From: Acidiphilium sp. PA
Lineage (GTDB): Bacteria > Pseudomonadota > Alphaproteobacteria > Acetobacterales > Acetobacteraceae
DNA length: 64,000 nucleotides
Assembly (NCBI RefSeq): GCF_026191915.1
Contig: NZ_JAIMBY010000018.1
Coordinates: forward strand, 1-64,000
Direction: 5' to 3'
The notes beneath the pieces are model-generated. The model ran no database searches and was not told where the DNA came from. It saw only the letters and a list, made by a program, of their open reading frames with translations. Both the position numbers and the translations under genes were made by a program. This document shows positions 1-8,895 of this stretch, piece after piece. Every line of letters starts with the position of its first letter. The first letter of the stretch is position 1.

Positions 1-57
1 GCTCGGATAGCGCAGCTTGCTGCGATCATACCGGGCGCGGTTCTCGTTCGTCCACAT
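1..57 (-). CDS. IS5-family transposase, N-terminal 19 codons
   Basis: Read on the minus strand from an ATG at 57, the sequence gives MWTNENRARYDRSKLRYPS and runs off the window. This opening (MWT.ENR..YDR..LRYPSD) is characteristic of IS5-family DDE transposases that are abundant in Acetobacteraceae and other alphaproteobacteria. Only the start is visible, so whether the element is intact is unknown. The assignment rests on family recognition of these 19 residues. Confidence 0.65.
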   Translation of the reverse strand, partial: MWTNENRARYDRSKLRYPS

Positions 58-115
58 CAGGCCGCTCCTGCGAATCGGGCCGCCGCTATGGAATCACAAG
101 TGACTCCAAAGATTC
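1..115 (-). mobile_element. IS5-family insertion sequence, left part cut by window edge
   Basis: The first 57 bases encode, on the minus strand, the start of an IS5-family transposase. The sequence outside it up to about 115 looks like the IS end, because the strand reads inward from 'GAATCTTTGGAGTCACTTG', the style of an IS5-group terminus. The other end and most of the transposase lie outside the window, so the terminus and any target duplication cannot be confirmed. Confidence 0.55.
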
Positions 116-219
116 AAGGTGTTCCCGGATGGACACTTAAGATAAGCAGCCGCTAAAAAAAGCCGTTCCCGTTTGCATCGACAGATCGGAACCTCCCTCC
201 GCATGCCCCGGAGGTGCCC

Positions 220-720
220 GTGCCAGATCTCGATATTGCCGCCGTCTCAGAATGGATCGCAGGATTTGGTCCGCCGGGCGCGTCACTTGACGCGGGCGAC
301 CTTCGGGCACTGGATCCACCGGATGATCCCGACCTTCTCGCCCTCGAAGCCGATGACGCCTGTGAAAGCGCCGTGCAGGCGTTCGGAGCAGGACTGGATC
401 GCGCGCTCGATTACGACCCGCAACGCCTGTCAACCACACTGCGCGCCGAAGAGACGAGGCCGCTCCTCGCCGGGGTGATCGCGCGCCTCAGCCTGGCACG
501 CCAGGCGCGCGTCATCGACTGGATCGTCCAGTCGGGCCTGCCCAATGGAACGGGACTGGTCAGGTCCCTCACCCGCCCCGGCGACGACGGCACCGGCGAT
601 GTGATTCGCGCAGGCATGGCCGAACTCTACCGCCAACGGTTGCTGGCCCGGATTTTCTCGAAAGGCAGGCTCGCCACCCTGCTCGATGCCTGCCGCATTT
701 CCCAGGAGGAGCTTCAATGA
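220..720 (+). CDS. hypothetical protein, first gene of the Dot/Icm-like transfer block
   Basis: I do not recognise the family. The product is about 166 residues, acidic at the N-terminus, with no signal peptide or membrane segment, so probably cytoplasmic. A GTG at 214 is also open, but GTG at 220 sits six bases after a CGGAGG ribosome binding site and is the better start. The stop overlaps the next start (ATGA), which ties it to the transfer operon that follows. Its role there is unknown. Confidence 0.6.
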   Translation: MPDLDIAAVSEWIAGFGPPGASLDAGDLRALDPPDDPDLLALEADDACESAVQAFGAGLDRALDYDPQRLSTTLRAEETRPLLAGVIARLSLARQARVIDWIVQSGLPNGTGLVRSLTRPGDDGTGDVIRAGMAELYRQRLLARIFSKGRLATLLDACRISQEELQ

Positions 721-1304
721 TCACCAACATATCCCAGATCGCACGACCGCTCCGGATCGCCCTGCTAACGACAGTTGCCCTATTTACCGTGAGTGGCCCG
801 GTGATCGCCGCAACGGGCAGCACCGCAACATCGCAGGCCAACTCCGGCAGTACGACGGGGTGCGCCGATCTTGCACAGGCCGCATCTGACGGCGTCGCTT
901 CCGCAATCGCGGCCAACGCGCAGATCGTGAAGGCACCCCAGTCGGTGACCCAACTATCGTGTCTGTCGTCCTTTCTTCAGGGCAAGGGGCTCGATGTCAT
1001 CACCAATTTGCTCAACCCCGCCGACTTGCTGAACTCCATTGAGGGCCAGATCTGCCAGGCGGCACAAAGCGCCTATAGCAACGCCATCGGTAGCGCCCAG
1101 TGCGGCATCACGCTCACGGGGTTCAACCTCGGGGGCTTCGGGATCTCAGGCTTCGGGAATTTCTGCCCGCAGCTGAGCCTGGGCGGCGGTGGCCCCGACT
1201 GGGCGAGCATCGGCGGCAGCCTCAGCAGCGGCCAATCCAGCCTGTACATGAACGGAACGCCGATCACGCCATCGGGCTATCCTAACCCGGCGTCCTCACC
1301 ATGA
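717..1304 (+). CDS. exported hypothetical protein of the transfer block
   Basis: A 195-residue protein with a clear signal peptide (hydrophobic stretch at about residues 13-30, ending near 'VIAATG'). Several cysteines (in 'TGCADLA', 'LSCLSS', 'QICQAA', 'AQCGIT', 'NFCPQL') suggest a disulfide-bonded periplasmic protein. The C-terminal half is rich in Gly, Phe and Ser. It starts inside the stop of the upstream gene and overlaps the next start, so the three genes are probably translationally coupled. The context makes it a likely periplasmic part of the conjugation machinery. I recognise no named family. Confidence 0.6.
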   Translation: MITNISQIARPLRIALLTTVALFTVSGPVIAATGSTATSQANSGSTTGCADLAQAASDGVASAIAANAQIVKAPQSVTQLSCLSSFLQGKGLDVITNLLNPADLLNSIEGQICQAAQSAYSNAIGSAQCGITLTGFNLGGFGISGFGNFCPQLSLGGGGPDWASIGGSLSSGQSSLYMNGTPITPSGYPNPASSP

Positions 1305-2473
1305 GGACCAAAATGCGCGTTGCACTACTCGCTGCGGGCGCCACCGGCCTGCTTCTCGGCGTCACGGTCCTGACCCCGCCTCGGGCGGAGGCATTCGGGT
1401 TCGGCGACATTCTCGCGCTGATCCAGGCGGTCAATGCGGTTGGTTCGAAAGTCGCCGCTATGCAGTCCGCGATCGATGGCAAACTTCAGACGGTCCAGAC
1501 TTATATCAACAACCAACTGGGCGACGGCTTCACCCAGATCTCCAATTACATCAAAGGACAAACCGCCGCTCAGGCCAAGATCATGAATGCGGCCGACCAG
1601 GCCAACGCTATCGTCAACCAGGAAGCCGCCAGCGCCAAAATCGTCGAACAGCACGTGGTCAATCCGCAGACCTGCGACAGCCTGACCAATGGCCAGTCCG
1701 TCGTGGCCGCCGGCGACCAGACCAACGCGGTCGCCAAAGTCATCGCCAACATCCAGAACGCCCGCGGCGAGGGGCAACCGGGAACGCCGAGCTACAACGG
1801 CCTTGCCCAGGGCGTCGGTGCGATGAACAAGCTCCACTACTCCCAATATTGCTCGCCCAACGATCAGGCGGCCGGTCTCTGCTCCGTCAGCACCGATCCC
1901 GATGGCGACGAGGTCGCCACCTCGCTCCTGGGTCAATCGACCCTCGATGGGCAGGCGGGACTGAACGCCGCCAACAATTATGCGACGGTTCTGCTCCAGC
2001 CGGTCGCCCCCGCCCCGCTGCGCGGCAGCCAGCTTGCCGGAAACGCAGGTCAGACCGACGTCCTCTACCGGCGCCAGTACAATGCGCAGGAGAGCCTCGC
2101 CCGCCAGGTCGCCACCCAGGTCATCGCCGATCGAACCCCGACCGTGACCCTCACCACCGCGCAGCAGGCAGAACTGGCCGCCGAAGGTAAGTCCGTAGTC
2201 ACGACCGCCAGCTGGCTCGAAGCCCTCCAGCTCGATGTCAACCGCAGGGAATCCAATCTCCAGTGGCGCGAAAATCTGGTCAACGAGCCGCCGGCTACCG
2301 TCCAACGCGAGATCGCCGTCGAGATGGCGGAAAACAACTACATCGACCTCGCCCGGTTTCGGCTGGATCAGCAGCGCGCCCTGCTCGAAGCGGCACGGCT
2401 GGCCGATACCGCCCAGTATCACCTCCCCCTCCCCGCCTCCACGCCGATCCCCGTCGTGAGCAATTCCAACTGA
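1301..2473 (+). CDS. periplasmic conjugal transfer protein, VirB5/TrbJ-like in layout
   Basis: A 390-residue protein with a signal peptide (about residues 6-31, 'PPRAEA') followed by 'FGFGDILALIQAVNAV' and long Gln/Ala-rich helices. This layout resembles VirB5/TrbJ-type or TraW-type periplasmic transfer proteins, but sequence identity to a named family is not evident to me. Position between coupled genes and the DotA/TraY gene supports a transfer role. The long antisense open frame across this gene and the next one is a shadow of the GC-rich codon use. Confidence 0.6.
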   Translation: MRTKMRVALLAAGATGLLLGVTVLTPPRAEAFGFGDILALIQAVNAVGSKVAAMQSAIDGKLQTVQTYINNQLGDGFTQISNYIKGQTAAQAKIMNAADQANAIVNQEAASAKIVEQHVVNPQTCDSLTNGQSVVAAGDQTNAVAKVIANIQNARGEGQPGTPSYNGLAQGVGAMNKLHYSQYCSPNDQAAGLCSVSTDPDGDEVATSLLGQSTLDGQAGLNAANNYATVLLQPVAPAPLRGSQLAGNAGQTDVLYRRQYNAQESLARQVATQVIADRTPTVTLTTAQQAELAAEGKSVVTTASWLEALQLDVNRRESNLQWRENLVNEPPATVQREIAVEMAENNYIDLARFRLDQQRALLEAARLADTAQYHLPLPASTPIPVVSNSN

Positions 2474-2479
2474 GGTTCC

Positions 2480-4891
2480 ATGAGCATGAGCGAAACACCC
2501 GCACCGCAAGACCCTCGACAGCGCGATCAACCCGCCATGTCCACCCGATGGACCCGCGCCCCGATCGTCCAGCCGAATTCCCCCGCGTTCAAACATCTGA
2601 CCGAAGATCTTGGTCTCTCCCCCGCGATCGTCGAGGCCGCCACCAAAGGCGACGCCTTGCGCGAGGGACCGGGCGGCAACGCCTGGTATCCGCATCGGGA
2701 CGCCAATGGCGGGATCACCGGCGTCTCGACCGATAGCAAGGATCTCCCGCACGCCATGCTGCGTGGCAGCCAGAAGGCACTCTTCCGCCTCGCGGGCGGC
2801 GACTCTCCGACCCGGATCGTGTTCACCGAACAACCCGCCGAAGCCCTCGCCATCGCCCAGATCGAAAAGCTGCGACCCGATACGCTCTACGTCGCCAGCG
2901 CCGGATCGCTCTCCGCCGGATCGAGTGAGGCCCTCGCCGAGGAACTCAAGAAAATCGCGGAGCTTCCCGGTGCCGAACTCGGGATCGCCACCAATCGTGG
3001 CAACCAGGGCGAAACCACGGCGCAATATGTCGCGAAGGTCGCCGAGACGGCGGGCGTCCAGACGGTGCGTTACGCACCCACGGACAAGAGCTTCACATGG
3101 ACCGCCTATCTGAAAGCCAATCCTGAAGCCGCGAGCCTGCCGGAAGCCACATCCGCCGCATCGAACGCCAGTATGGCGAACAAGGTGGCCGGAGAGACGA
3201 CACAGCCAGCCCCGGCAAAAATCCCGGATCCGTCCTTGGAGATTCTCCAGAAGCTCAAGCAGATCGCCGAAACATCAAACGCCCCCGAGATGAAGGATAC
3301 CCTGCCTCAAATCCAGGCTCTGCTGGATGCGGGACAGGCCAATCCGTCTCAAATGCGCGAGCCAAGTTTCCAGATGAAGATCGGCTGGGCGCTAATGGAT
3401 GTGGAAAAACACACCGGTCAGCACCTCGCTCTGCCAGAGGATCAGCGGGCCGCAATCAAAGCCGCCGGGGAAACCATGCCAGGCCTCGATAACCACGACG
3501 TCCGCGCCGCGCTGGTCGCTACCAAAAGCGTCCGGGATCAGCAATTAGTGGACAGAATTCGCGATTTTGCGAGTTTTGTCACGGCGCAGCCCTATCCACA
3601 GATGACACCGGACATCAACGCAAAGACAGCTGAGTTCAACAAAAGTATCACCGCATCCATCGCCCAGATCGGCGAGATCGAGGCGCAGCGTCAAACCGAC
3701 CGGTCGGCTGCCGCCATCGCCGCGCAGTCGAAGCAGCACGCAGACGCAGCCGAAGGTCAGCGGACCCAAAGAGCCGAGACGAAGATCGAAAAGAACGCCT
3801 CAGCTGCATCCGAAGCACAGAACGTCAAGGAAGCTCCGGTGGTCCAATCGGGTGGCGGCTTAAATGTACCGCTCCGCCAGCCGAGCAATTTCCTCGAACG
3901 CCTAAACGGCATTGCCCTCGCCTGGCACGAGCGGTTTCAGGGCGAGGGATCGATCCACCGCAAGCTCCTCGCCCAGCAAGCCGAGGAAATGCGCGCGCGC
4001 GGGGAAACGCCACCGCCCATGCCCCCAATCCCGCCGGCACCGAACTTCACCGCGCCGCGCGAGCCAGCGACAACATCTGCTCCGTCTCCGAAACCAGCCG
4101 GGGACAGCGCCCAGCCCGCAGCGGCCACGCCATCGGCACCGCCCTCGAGCCCGGCGGAAGGGACCGCAACCCCAAAACGATCAGCCTTCCAGCAATATAC
4201 CCACGATATCATCTTCGGTAGCAATAAGCCTGAAGAAGCGGGCTTGGCCCGAGCCGACGCCCCGGCAGCCTGGCCGAAAACCCCCGACACCGGACTCACC
4301 GGTACGATCGGCACGTTAAGTGCCGATTCATCCCGGAGCCGGATCGGACCGGCCATCGACCGGGCATCGGTCTCAGGAAAGGAGGCGGCCGCCGCCATGA
4401 GTGACCTGCTGACGGGACCAGCACGGGAGATCATGGGTAAGATCACCGCAGCGGCCCGCGCGGAGGGCAATGATGTCGCCACCGTCATCGCCGAGATGAA
4501 GCCGGATGGTAAATACGCGGGCCTCCGGCAGGAGTTCGACAAAGCCGTACAGGAAAACCCCGCCCTCAGCGCGGCGATCGATACCGCCGTTACCAAGCTG
4601 AACGCCTATGGCGAAGACCGTGCCAGGGTCGATACCGCCTACCGGAAATTCGACCTCGATCCGAAAGAAGCCGAAGCAAAGTTCAAAGATCAGGATCAGA
4701 CCCTGGCCGAAGCCGCCCGCGCCTTTCCGGGAGACAAGCCAGGGAAATCCCTGATCGAAAGCCTCAGCGAGGTCGCACGGGATGCCGTCCGCAATATGAT
4801 CGCATTGGTTCGTCAGGCCTTCGGCATGGACCCCGGCGCGATGCCGCAGCCGCAACAGGACAGGGACAGCAGCCCCGGCATGGGGATGTGA
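2480..4891 (+). CDS. DUF3991/Toprim-like protein of the transfer block
   Basis: About 800 residues. The N-terminal ~200 residues resemble the DUF3991-Toprim module found in mobilisation and primase-like proteins: a 'WYPHRDANGGITG' strand, a 'GSQKALFRL' turn, then 'RIVFTEQPAEALAIAQIE' and 'YVASAGSLS', the usual place of the Toprim acidic and Ser/Gly motifs. The middle is Gln/Ala-rich and coiled, with a Pro-rich linker around residues 500-560. The C-terminal part is helical and unassigned. ATG at 2480 or 2486 could start it. It may act on DNA during transfer, but this is inference. Confidence 0.55.
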   Translation: MSMSETPAPQDPRQRDQPAMSTRWTRAPIVQPNSPAFKHLTEDLGLSPAIVEAATKGDALREGPGGNAWYPHRDANGGITGVSTDSKDLPHAMLRGSQKALFRLAGGDSPTRIVFTEQPAEALAIAQIEKLRPDTLYVASAGSLSAGSSEALAEELKKIAELPGAELGIATNRGNQGETTAQYVAKVAETAGVQTVRYAPTDKSFTWTAYLKANPEAASLPEATSAASNASMANKVAGETTQPAPAKIPDPSLEILQKLKQIAETSNAPEMKDTLPQIQALLDAGQANPSQMREPSFQMKIGWALMDVEKHTGQHLALPEDQRAAIKAAGETMPGLDNHDVRAALVATKSVRDQQLVDRIRDFASFVTAQPYPQMTPDINAKTAEFNKSITASIAQIGEIEAQRQTDRSAAAIAAQSKQHADAAEGQRTQRAETKIEKNASAASEAQNVKEAPVVQSGGGLNVPLRQPSNFLERLNGIALAWHERFQGEGSIHRKLLAQQAEEMRARGETPPPMPPIPPAPNFTAPREPATTSAPSPKPAGDSAQPAAATPSAPPSSPAEGTATPKRSAFQQYTHDIIFGSNKPEEAGLARADAPAAWPKTPDTGLTGTIGTLSADSSRSRIGPAIDRASVSGKEAAAAMSDLLTGPAREIMGKITAAARAEGNDVATVIAEMKPDGKYAGLRQEFDKAVQENPALSAAIDTAVTKLNAYGEDRARVDTAYRKFDLDPKEAEAKFKDQDQTLAEAARAFPGDKPGKSLIESLSEVARDAVRNMIALVRQAFGMDPGAMPQPQQDRDSSPGMGM

Positions 4892-7203
4892 CCGTGAAGA
4901 CCGTCGGACGCATCGCTCTGCCCCTGCTCCTCCTCTCGATCGTGCTGATCGCGACGGCCCATGCTGCGGGAGCCGCGCCGCAAGGCCAGATCGGATGGGG
5001 CGATCTGACGCCCGGCACAGATTGGTCGAACAGTATACTTCATCAGCTCTTCCCGTCGTCGGGCAGTACCGCCACGCCGGGTCTCGGCGGCGAACAATCG
5101 GTCATCGGCATCATGCTCGGTGATCTCAACGGGCTGGTGATGCTGATCGCAACGGCCTTCGTCGCCTATTCGACCATCGTCGAAATCCATCGCGGCGCGG
5201 AGACCGGTCGGGTGCTGTCCGAAAAGACATCGTCTTGGTCGCCGGTCCGCATGGGCTTCGCGGCGATCATGATGATCCCGCTCGCCAGCGGATTCTCCGT
5301 CGGGCAGGAGTCCGTCATGACGGCCGCGGGTTGGGGTATCGGCGGGGCAGACTACCTCTATAATCAGGCGGTAGATGCGATCGGCCCTCAGGGTTTGCCG
5401 ATCACCACCCCGCACATCCCCAATGTCGAGCCGCTCGTGGCCGACCTGATCGACTCCGATGTCTGCCGCGACCTGATCAATGACGCCGCGGACAATCCCC
5501 AGGAAATCCCCCCGCCGGCCGCGATCTCCGGAGGCAGTGGATCGAGCAATTACATCGTCCTCAACTTCAACGCCGCCAGCAACACCGTCGGCAGCAATCC
5601 CACCTGCGGTGCCTATCGGATCAACACCGGTGTGGGCGCCAAGCCCATCGACGGGCAAGCGGTCAACATGGATCAAGCTGACCTTGCGGATATCCAGTAT
5701 GTTCTCAATTCCACGATCGACCCCGCCGCACAGACGGCCGCGGACACCTGGTGGTCGAGCCGGGAAGACAGCGCCTTCACCCCACTCTGGTTCACCTATG
5801 TCAACGCATCGAACCAGCTCACCTCAATGCTCACCCAGTCCGCGACCAGCGAGATCCAGACGCTCGGCGCAGCGCAGGGAACTCATGGCAACCTCGACAC
5901 CGTAGAACAGCAGATGGAAGACCTCGGCTGGGCAGGAGCGGGGGCCTATTTCTGGAAGATCGCCCAGATCAACGGTGATACGACCTCGCTCACAGGGATC
6001 AATCTCGCGACCCCGTCAAAGCCCAGCTTCTCCGGACTCGGCCCTTCGATCCGATCGGATATCGCCCCGGCGATGATCGCCACCACAGAATTCATGCAGG
6101 AGGTCAAGGAAAACGCCGCAACCAATGATAGCGCCCATCCGCCCAGCGGCATTGGCAGCAAAGCCGGATCGACCAAAAACGGAACAATGAAGTTCGTCTT
6201 CAGCCGGCTGGCGTTCAATCAAGACCTCTTGAACAGCCTGTCCTCCGATCTTTCCCCGGTCAGCGGTGGTGTGTGGCAGGATCCCTTCGCCACCATGGCA
6301 AAACTCGGCTCGAAAATGGTCGGCGCATCAGAGACCGCCCTGGTTACCGTCGGTGCCCTCCGTGCCGCCTCGGCCAAAGGATTGTGGGCGCGGTTGTTCC
6401 GCATCACCCCCGAAGGTGGGGTTCTCGCGGCTGCCGCAAAGGTAGTCGACGGCGGTGTGCTCGGGAGCTTCATCTTCGTGCTCTGCATGGCGCTCCTCGT
6501 GCCCGGACTGATCCTCGCCTTCGTCATGCCGATGATCCCGCTGACCATGTGGATCGCCGGCGTGGGCGGCTGGTTCATCCTCGTCGTCGAGGCAATCATC
6601 GCCATGCCGCTCTGGATGCTCGCCCACATGACCTATCAGGGCGACGGATTCCACGGGCGCGCGGGTTATGGCTATTCGATGATGTTCAACGTGCTGTTCA
6701 GGCCGGTGCTGATGCTGTTCGGCCTGATGCTCGGGTACTGGTTGTTCTCGGTCATGTCCTGGCTGGTCTTCGAAACCTTCAACCTCGCGAGCGATTTTGT
6801 CCTGCAACAAGGCTATGTCGTGACCAACACGCTCGGCGTCGTCGTCCTGCTCGCCATGGTGGTCACAATCGAGATGACGCTCGCGGTCATGTCCTTCAAA
6901 CTGATCTCCCAATTCCCCTACCAGGTCATGAAATGGGCCGGTCTCGAGGCAGGCAGCCGGGTGAATATGGAAGACTTCGCCCTCGAAACCACCACCCAGG
7001 GATCACGCGCCGTCGTCGGCGAAATCAATCGCAACTATGTCGGCACCGTTGCCTCACTGGCAGCCGGAGAGGGTCTCTCCGGCGCTGTAAGCCGCCGTCT
7101 CGGGAACCGGCCATCTAATGGTGGAAATTCCGGTCCAAAAGGGATACAAGGACCCGACAAGACACTTGACGCAGGAACGGATGTGACACCACCTGCGGAA
7201 TGA
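4888..7203 (+). CDS. traY: DotA/TraY family type IV secretion membrane protein
   Basis: A 771-residue inner-membrane protein with an N-terminal signal-like segment, a first membrane cluster at about 75-150 ('AFVAYSTIVEIHRGAETGRV', then 'FAAIMMIPLASGFSVGQ'), a large periplasmic region, and four or more membrane segments after about residue 520. This arrangement and the 'SSWSPVRMGFAAIMMIP' region match DotA of Legionella Dot/Icm and TraY of IncI plasmids, which form an inner-membrane part of the transfer channel. The GTG start overlaps the upstream stop. This gene is the main evidence that the block is an IncI/Dot-Icm-like system. Confidence 0.8.
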   Translation: MTVKTVGRIALPLLLLSIVLIATAHAAGAAPQGQIGWGDLTPGTDWSNSILHQLFPSSGSTATPGLGGEQSVIGIMLGDLNGLVMLIATAFVAYSTIVEIHRGAETGRVLSEKTSSWSPVRMGFAAIMMIPLASGFSVGQESVMTAAGWGIGGADYLYNQAVDAIGPQGLPITTPHIPNVEPLVADLIDSDVCRDLINDAADNPQEIPPPAAISGGSGSSNYIVLNFNAASNTVGSNPTCGAYRINTGVGAKPIDGQAVNMDQADLADIQYVLNSTIDPAAQTAADTWWSSREDSAFTPLWFTYVNASNQLTSMLTQSATSEIQTLGAAQGTHGNLDTVEQQMEDLGWAGAGAYFWKIAQINGDTTSLTGINLATPSKPSFSGLGPSIRSDIAPAMIATTEFMQEVKENAATNDSAHPPSGIGSKAGSTKNGTMKFVFSRLAFNQDLLNSLSSDLSPVSGGVWQDPFATMAKLGSKMVGASETALVTVGALRAASAKGLWARLFRITPEGGVLAAAAKVVDGGVLGSFIFVLCMALLVPGLILAFVMPMIPLTMWIAGVGGWFILVVEAIIAMPLWMLAHMTYQGDGFHGRAGYGYSMMFNVLFRPVLMLFGLMLGYWLFSVMSWLVFETFNLASDFVLQQGYVVTNTLGVVVLLAMVVTIEMTLAVMSFKLISQFPYQVMKWAGLEAGSRVNMEDFALETTTQGSRAVVGEINRNYVGTVASLAAGEGLSGAVSRRLGNRPSNGGNSGPKGIQGPDKTLDAGTDVTPPAE

Positions 7204-7235
7204 GAGAGCCAATCGAGGTCATAAGGAGACCGATC

Positions 7236-7781
7236 ATGGGCGACTACGGTAGCAATGCTGCGCTCGGCTTCATCGAAGGAAGCATCATCGGAGAGGGCGC
7301 CAATCAGGTCGCCCGCGCCTGGCGGCAGGGGCGCGCGCGTCGCCTCCAGCAGGAGGAAGATGATGCCGAATACATCAACCTCTACAACAGTCTTGTCGCC
7401 GAACGGAACCACGGGATCGATCTCCAGATCAAAATCTACGAACTCGACAGCATGATCGCGAGGCAGGACGCCGAACTCGCCAAACGTGACCACGAGATCG
7501 CCAAGCGGGACCATGAGATCGCTCTGCGTGACCATGAGATCGCCAAGCGGGACCACGACATCGCCCTCCTGACCGAGAAACTCCACGAAACCGAAAGGAA
7601 TCTGGCGGGCATAGAGCGGAGCTGGAACGCCATCGATAAAATGCGGTCAAACCTTTACTACGCATTCAAGCATTATCGGCGCCTCCTCAAGATCAATGAG
7701 AAAGGCGGCGATGCCTATGATTTCGCGTGGGATAATACATGGAGCCCCGACCACGTTCCGCCCGATCAACGTAGCGAGTAG
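7236..7781 (+). CDS. coiled-coil protein with 7-residue tandem repeats
   Basis: About 181 residues. An ATG at 7200 overlaps the upstream stop, but ATG 7236 follows a strong AAGGAGA and is preferred. A Gly-rich N-terminus precedes a long coiled coil. Its core is a tandem run of 'RDHEIAK'-type heptads (about 7461-7568) with alternating charge. It has no signal peptide or membrane segment. In the DNA the repeat is 21 bp long. It is the last gene coupled to the DotA/TraY gene and may be a structural or scaffold component. I know no family for it. Confidence 0.6.
   Translation: MGDYGSNAALGFIEGSIIGEGANQVARAWRQGRARRLQQEEDDAEYINLYNSLVAERNHGIDLQIKIYELDSMIARQDAELAKRDHEIAKRDHEIALRDHEIAKRDHDIALLTEKLHETERNLAGIERSWNAIDKMRSNLYYAFKHYRRLLKINEKGGDAYDFAWDNTWSPDHVPPDQRSE
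7461..7568 (+). repeat. 21-bp in-frame tandem repeat coding heptads
   Basis: Four consecutive 21-bp units from 7485 to 7568 code for RDHEIAK/RDHEIAL/RDHEIAK/RDHDIAL, preceded by a diverged unit (RQDAELAK). Units differ at synonymous sites, so the array is not brand new, but it could still change copy number by slippage without shifting frame. Confidence 0.75.
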
Positions 7782-7822
7782 AAAAACGAGAACGACCTTC
7801 CCGTTTGCATCCCCTGAACCGA

Positions 7823-7854
7823 ATGATGGCTCTCCCTTACCGGAGAGCCATCAT
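7823..7854 (+). promoter_or_regulatory. perfect 13-bp hairpin covering the RBS and start of the lipoprotein gene
   Basis: ATGATGGCTCTCC (7823-7835) and its exact complement (7842-7854) are separated by six bases (CTTACC). The right arm contains the ribosome binding site GGAGAG and the first two bases of the ATG at 7853. Folded mRNA would hide the initiation region. No T-run follows, so a simple intrinsic terminator is less likely than translational control, although a terminator for the upstream operon remains possible. Confidence 0.6.
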
Positions 7855-8167
7855 GCGTTTATCAACCAGCGCCATCGCCCTCACCGCCGCTATCGCCCTC
7901 GCAGGCTGCGCCTCAGGCGGTAACGTCAAATCCGCCGACGATTACTCCTCACCGCCGGCACCCCACGTCTACCACCCCTACTTCAACCCCTGGATGCCCT
8001 ACGGCAGCGCCCACGCCACCTGGGAACCGCCGGTCGCCAACCGGATGGGAACCATTGTCAAGCCGACCGAACCCGCCGTAACCCTCACCCGACCAGATTA
8101 CGAAGCCGCGCCCTGGGCGATCGGCGCCCAGCCCTCCCCCTACGGCGGCCCGGCAGGAACCTTTTGA
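7853..8167 (+). CDS. small lipoprotein of the transfer block
   Basis: A 104-residue protein with a lipoprotein signal: 'MRLSTSAIALTAAIALAGC', lipobox LAGC, so cysteine 19 should be lipidated. The mature part is Pro/Tyr/Trp-rich and without recognisable domain. Small lipoproteins (DotC/DotD, TraH/TraI, VirB7) commonly anchor outer-membrane parts of type IV systems, and the position fits this, but no homology to those is visible. The in-frame ATG at 7805 is not preferred because GGAGAG lies just before 7853. The start region lies in a hairpin. Confidence 0.65.
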   Translation: MRLSTSAIALTAAIALAGCASGGNVKSADDYSSPPAPHVYHPYFNPWMPYGSAHATWEPPVANRMGTIVKPTEPAVTLTRPDYEAAPWAIGAQPSPYGGPAGTF

Positions 8168-8871
8168 GCGGAGGAGAGGCACGGAAACCCCTGCCCGTGG
8201 AGCGGGTTACCATCGCCAACGCGACCCTGCTCCGCGCCGATTGCCGCGATGTGCTCGATCACATCGGACCGGTCGACGTCATCCTCACCGATCCGGTCTG
8301 GCCGAACTGCCCCACCGGCCTCATCCCGGGCAGCGAAGACCCCTACGGACTCTGGCGCGACACGATGAACGTCCTGCCCCGGATCCGTCGCCTGATCACG
8401 GTCCTCCGTTGCGATTGCGATCCGCGATTTCTCGCCACCGTGCCGGACAGGCTCCCCTTCTTCCGCTCCATTCAACTGCCCTTCGTCATGCCGCTCTATA
8501 TCGGTCGCGGCCTCGGCGGTGACGAGCTCGCCCACTGGTTCGGCGCGCCCGTCGCGCGCGGCAAGGGCCGCAACCTCGTGCCCGGCCGTGGCCCCCTCGT
8601 CCAGCCGGTCCACCGGCCGCCCAACGGGCATCCGTGCAGCCGCGCCCAGCGGCATTTCGACTGGCTCGTCGACTGGACCTCCGACCCCGGCGAAACCGTA
8701 TGCGATCCGTTCCTCGGCTCAGGAACCACCGGCGTCGCCTGCGCCGCGATCGGCCGCCGCTTCATCGGTATCGAAATCGATCCGCGCTATTTCGATATCG
8801 CGTGCCAGCGGATCGAACAGGCCCACAGCCAGGGTACACTCACCCTGGACCAGGTGACTGGTGACGATTGA
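8164..8871 (+). CDS. DNA methyltransferase, beta-type motif order
   Basis: About 235 residues. Motif IV-like 'VILTDPVWPNC' lies near residue 40 and the S-adenosylmethionine-binding motif I 'DPFLGSGTTGVACA' near residue 180, followed by 'RRFIGIEIDPRYFDIA'. This order (IV before I) is that of beta-class N6-adenine/N4-cytosine methyltransferases. The catalytic motif reads DPVW instead of DPPY/DPPW. The start is uncertain: TTG 8164 overlaps the previous stop, and GTG 8197 is also possible. As no restriction enzyme adjoins, it may protect the element during transfer. The target is unknown. Confidence 0.75.
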   Translation: MSGGEARKPLPVERVTIANATLLRADCRDVLDHIGPVDVILTDPVWPNCPTGLIPGSEDPYGLWRDTMNVLPRIRRLITVLRCDCDPRFLATVPDRLPFFRSIQLPFVMPLYIGRGLGGDELAHWFGAPVARGKGRNLVPGRGPLVQPVHRPPNGHPCSRAQRHFDWLVDWTSDPGETVCDPFLGSGTTGVACAAIGRRFIGIEIDPRYFDIACQRIEQAHSQGTLTLDQVTGDD

Positions 8872-8895
8872 AATTCTACGATCGGCAGTGGCCGC

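Noticed and set aside
1325-3025. 566-codon open frame on the minus strand
   Set aside because: It lies opposite two coupled plus-strand genes with signal peptide, Toprim-like motifs and RBSs. Its protein is Gly/Asp/Val-rich without a domain, typical of an antisense shadow in GC-rich DNA.
3937-4596. 219-codon minus-strand ORF
   Set aside because: It is antisense to the Toprim-like gene, Ala/Ser/Gly-rich, with no RBS or domain.
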